Shown here: piece by piece, positions 61,001 to 64,000 of the stretch | Numbering within the stretch: position 1 is the stretch's first letter | Layout of the letters: each line of letters opens with the position of its first letter | Source of the DNA: Chondrosia reniformis | Taxonomy: Eukaryota > Porifera > Demospongiae > Chondrillida > Chondrillidae | Length of the DNA stretch: 64,000 bases | NCBI GenBank assembly: GCA_947172415.1 | Contig: OX359193.1 | Span: forward strand, 8,085,501 to 8,149,500 | Reading direction: 5' to 3' | The notes under the pieces: model-generated | The model's input: the letters and a program-made list of their open reading frames with translations, nothing else | Told to the model about the DNA's origin: nothing | Database searches by the model: none | Position numbers and translations under genes: made by a program

Positions 61001-63977
61001 TGGAATTGAGGAAGTGGTCAACTCTTCATAGAGCTGTTTTATAGAGTGATTTTCTCTGTACTTTTGATATTGTCAGCCATTGTATGTTTGATCTATAGGG
61101 CCCTATTACTTGTGTATGTACGTACATTATTATCCACAGCTAGTGATCCACTTCCCAAACTTCTTCATACTGTACATTCTGGTTTGACTCACTTCTCTTA
61201 TTGCCACCTAATTAGGCGTGCGGTCTACCATTATACTGGAAGGTGCCCCTTTTCAAAGCTTGCTGTGGGGATGCAGAGAAAATAACATATTCACAATTTA
61301 AAAAGACTTGGAATAGGTAAAAAACATATCTATACATATGCACGTGCATACACTCACGTTAATCAGTGAGTGAATATACTAGTAGAGTACACTAAGTGTA
61401 TACATCTCATATGTAAGCTTTGAGCAGTGTGTATTGATTGATGTATGTCTGGTGTGTCCAGGATATGTCATCACCATCATGACGAGGAGTCAAAGTTTGT
61501 GTGCATTCTCACTGGACCCACATCAGGTCGGAACTACTTAGTGGAAGATGACTTTGTAGGACTTGTACAGGTACAAAGTGCACCTACCTAGTGTGGAACA
61601 CACAGTAGCATGATAAATACTAATATTTCACTCAATATATCATATCAGTCTAAAGTGACCATTATGTACTAGGCATATGTACGTATGTACTTGTACATGT
61701 AATGTGTGTAGGATGTATTAGAGACCCATCCAGGTCTGGCCTTCCTCAGCACTGCACCAGAGTTTCATGCAAGATACGTTGAGACTGTAAGTCCCACCCT
61801 TGACACAGGATTGAGAGAGCTATAGCAGCTCAGTCACATTCCTAGAGATACGTACGTACATATTACAGTATTCATATGTATATAATTACTTACACAATGT
61901 GAATAACAATACAGTATAGGGGTTCATAGGATATGTAGGATATGGATGGTGAATAGTCCTTGGTGTCTACTGTAGGTTATAGCTAGAATCTTTTATAGCG
62001 TCAGCAGAAACTGGAGAGGACAGATTTCATTGAATGAGTTGAGGAAAAGTAAACTATTACAGGTTTGTGGAAATAAGTAAATCTACATATTCCTTCTAAA
62101 ACAGTTAGTTCTAAAGAAACAGTTAATGAAACTATTTACAAAAAGAACTAAATCTTTAGTTGCTTATTTTCAGTTAGGCGATACCCGACTGTTGATCTGG
62201 TAGTTTTTATGACTTATGACTGGCCTTAATGTTTCAATTTCCCATTGCTTATTGATGCCACTACTAATCACTCCTATTCTGATTAGCTGCATTTTCTATA
62301 CCATTCAATCTATATTATATACAATCGTACATACCAGTATACGTTCGTACCATTACATGGAGGTTGTACAGACTGTATGTGTACACACGAACATTGTCTG
62401 CTACAGTAATGGGTGAACATACGTACGTGAGTTAAAGTCTCACTTGTATTTGGCTACAGGTAATTCGTGAGCTAGAGTGTGAACCAGATATTAACCTCGA
62501 AACTAACTTCTTTTCATATCAACACTTTTACGTTTTGTACTGCAAGTTCTGGGAGTTGGATACGGATCACGATTTGATCTTGGATATGGGAGACCTCTCC
62601 TCCTATGCAGACCAATGTAAGACTTGTTTGCTACAAGCCGTTCTACAATCCTGAATTGAAATATTAAAACTGCTAAAAGTTCTCCGGTACATCTCACCAG
62701 CTGTTTATGTATTTGCCATATGTCATACCAGTTTTCTCACAAGTACATACGTACAGTGCTACGTATGTGTATGGTACATTGAACTTTGTACAATGTAATA
62801 CAACCTATTTGTGTTTTTCTAGCTCTTCCTTTGTCCATTGTAAGTCGATTGATGTCGGGGGTAGTCACAAGCAAGGAGAGTGCTAAAGATGGAGTGATGA
62901 CTTATAAAGAGTTTATATGGTTTTTGCTGGCAGAGGAAGATAAGACGACACCTAGAAGGTGAGCTCTTTATCTGTTTGCAACTCCCAACCGTAGTCAGTA
63001 GCCTCTTAGATATGCATGTGTAGGTATGTGGGCATGACATTGAGTGACATTGAGATTTCCAACATTGTGAATATACAATATCATACATGTATTCCTACAG
63101 CAGTAAGACTAATAATTCTGTCTTCATACATACATACATACGTATGTGTGCACAGGAATTCTGTGTGTGAGTTGGTTGTATTGTCTTCACAGCATTGAGT
63201 ACTGGTTCAGATGCCTGGATACAGATGGAGATGGCAAGTTGTCCTTGTATGAATTAGAGACATTCTATTTGGAAGTCTTGAAGAAAATGATAGACTCTGG
63301 AATTGAAGGGCTGCCTACTGAGGATTCAATATGCCAAGTGAGGACAGCGCTAATGTTTTGTTACCAAATCACCACACAATAGTATACACCTCATTGATAT
63401 ACGTACATCTTTAAGAGCAACATCTGTGCTACTAAGTGTAGCACATAAGTGTTTATACAAACTTACTTGGAACTGAACACATCACAAATAAAAAATAATT
63501 GTGGTTTAATTATCAATTATGTTACTCTCCTTATCTGTGCAGGTTCTTGATATGGTTAACCCTTCACAACCAAGTAAGCACACTTCAGATATATCTACAT
63601 GCATAGGGAACAGTGAACTCCAACTGAAACTGAGGCAGCTGCATTATAGAAAGCCTTATTATGCCCATATGTGTATGATTTTCAATAGATTGTTTCCACG
63701 TTTTACTGTATGTGTGTGTATAAAGCGTGTGAAAAGGGTTCTGTGACTAGTGTTGTTCTCTTTTCATAGACGTGATAACTTTGACTGACCTAAAGTCTTG
63801 TAAGATGGCCCCCGTGTTCCTTAACACGTTTATCAATATTGAAAAGTACTTGGAATATGAACAAAGAGAACCAACATCCAATTCCAGTTCATCTGAGGAG
63901 CCTCAGCCCACCGACTGGGAAAAGTATGCATCAGAACAATATGAACTGCTGGTTGCAGAAGAAGAGCAGGACCAGAG
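58086..63977 (+). CDS. PPP2R3A/B: PP2A regulatory subunit B'' (PPP2R3A/B type), incomplete at right edge
   Basis: Calcium-binding B'' subunit that directs protein phosphatase 2A to substrates. Ten in-frame exons are visible: 58086-58592, 61216-61316, 61462-61570, 61712-61786, 61976-62062, 62460-62616, 62823-62958, 63193-63337, 63543-63573, 63770-63977 (518 codons); the last ends in phase 2 at a donor, so the C-terminus lies outside. Landmarks are IPQFYFPHGKP, CGLPLYWKVPLFKACCG, THPGLAFLSTAPEFHARY, RNWRGQISLNELRKS, EF-hand 1 DTDHDLILDMGDL (about 327-339), EF-hand 2 DTDGDGKLSLYEL (about 400-412) and DWEKYASEQYELLVAEE. EF-hand 2 has full Ca ligands. The short N-terminus is like PPP2R3B rather than the long PR130 form. 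Intron 1 (2.6 kb) is unusually long and holds a copy of the gene's own 5' end. Confidence 0.95.
59017..59096 (+). pseudogene. 80-bp duplicate of the PP2A B'' start-codon region in its intron 1
   Basis: 59017-59096 matches 58068-58147 over 80 nt with two differences, both CpG to CpA. It includes the ATG and the first ~20 codons, then diverges. The rest of intron 1 (58593-61215) shows no supported gene. Confidence 0.9.
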
Positions 63978-64000
63978 GTACGTTGGCAAGTGACACTCTC

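Noticed and set aside
1-64000. tRNA or rRNA genes
   Set aside because: No cloverleaf with conserved TTCGA/TTCAA T-loop and A/B boxes, and no rRNA sequence, was noticed by eye. A covariance search was not possible.

Overview
The window is eukaryotic nuclear DNA from an animal. Genes are split by many short GT-AG introns, spacing is tight, and both strands are used. Six genes could be named from conserved protein sequence: CFAP300, UNC80, TOPBP1, BIVM, a PP2A B'' subunit (PPP2R3A/B type) and a secreted tectonin-repeat lectin. Short introns, head-to-head gene pairs, a TKL-like kinase, intronless multi-membrane paralogues and simple-repeat-rich introns suggest an early-branching invertebrate. A demosponge is my best guess, but this is inference and not proven.

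Layout. 1-3.1 kb: a kinase gene on the minus strand that runs off the left edge. It is head-to-head with CFAP300 (3.2-5.1 kb). 5.1-7.1 kb: a 205-bp element with terminal inverted repeats that contains a hammerhead-ribozyme-like motif, then a tectonin lectin (minus). 7.1-11.1 kb: an 11-exon coiled-coil protein (minus) whose largest exon is mostly two protein-coding minisatellites. 11.1-14.3 kb: two blocks of a ~170-bp tandem repeat around a block holding an unrecognised ORF and a second ~172-bp repeat. 14.3-16.7 kb: a WD40-repeat protein (minus), divergent from an intronless helical orphan (16.85-18.0 kb). 18-19.9 kb: non-coding, with a 139-bp near-perfect inverted repeat. 19.9-34.7 kb: a 20-exon UNC80 gene. 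35.1-37.2 kb: a two-exon protein with seven membrane segments. 37.3-54.5 kb: a 31-exon TOPBP1. Its 8-kb intron 10 holds four intronless membrane-protein paralogues in the opposite orientation. 55.1-57.9 kb: BIVM (minus), head-to-head with the PP2A B'' gene (58.1 kb to the right edge, incomplete).

The genes do not form one pathway. CFAP300 acts in ciliary dynein assembly, UNC80 in the NALCN sodium-leak channel complex, TOPBP1 in replication and the DNA damage response, and the B'' subunit in PP2A targeting. The gene models were built by hand by joining exons at splice sites that keep the frame and match the known families. No transcript evidence was available.

The most unusual features are: (i) hammerhead-ribozyme-like cores in small dispersed elements at about 0.96, 5.3 and 55.8 kb, with decayed relatives at 14.5 and 19.1 kb; (ii) the four-gene nest inside TOPBP1, whose members share a ~107-bp block that is almost identical in DNA while the flanks have diverged; (iii) several minisatellites that sit inside coding exons or copy a splice-donor junction.
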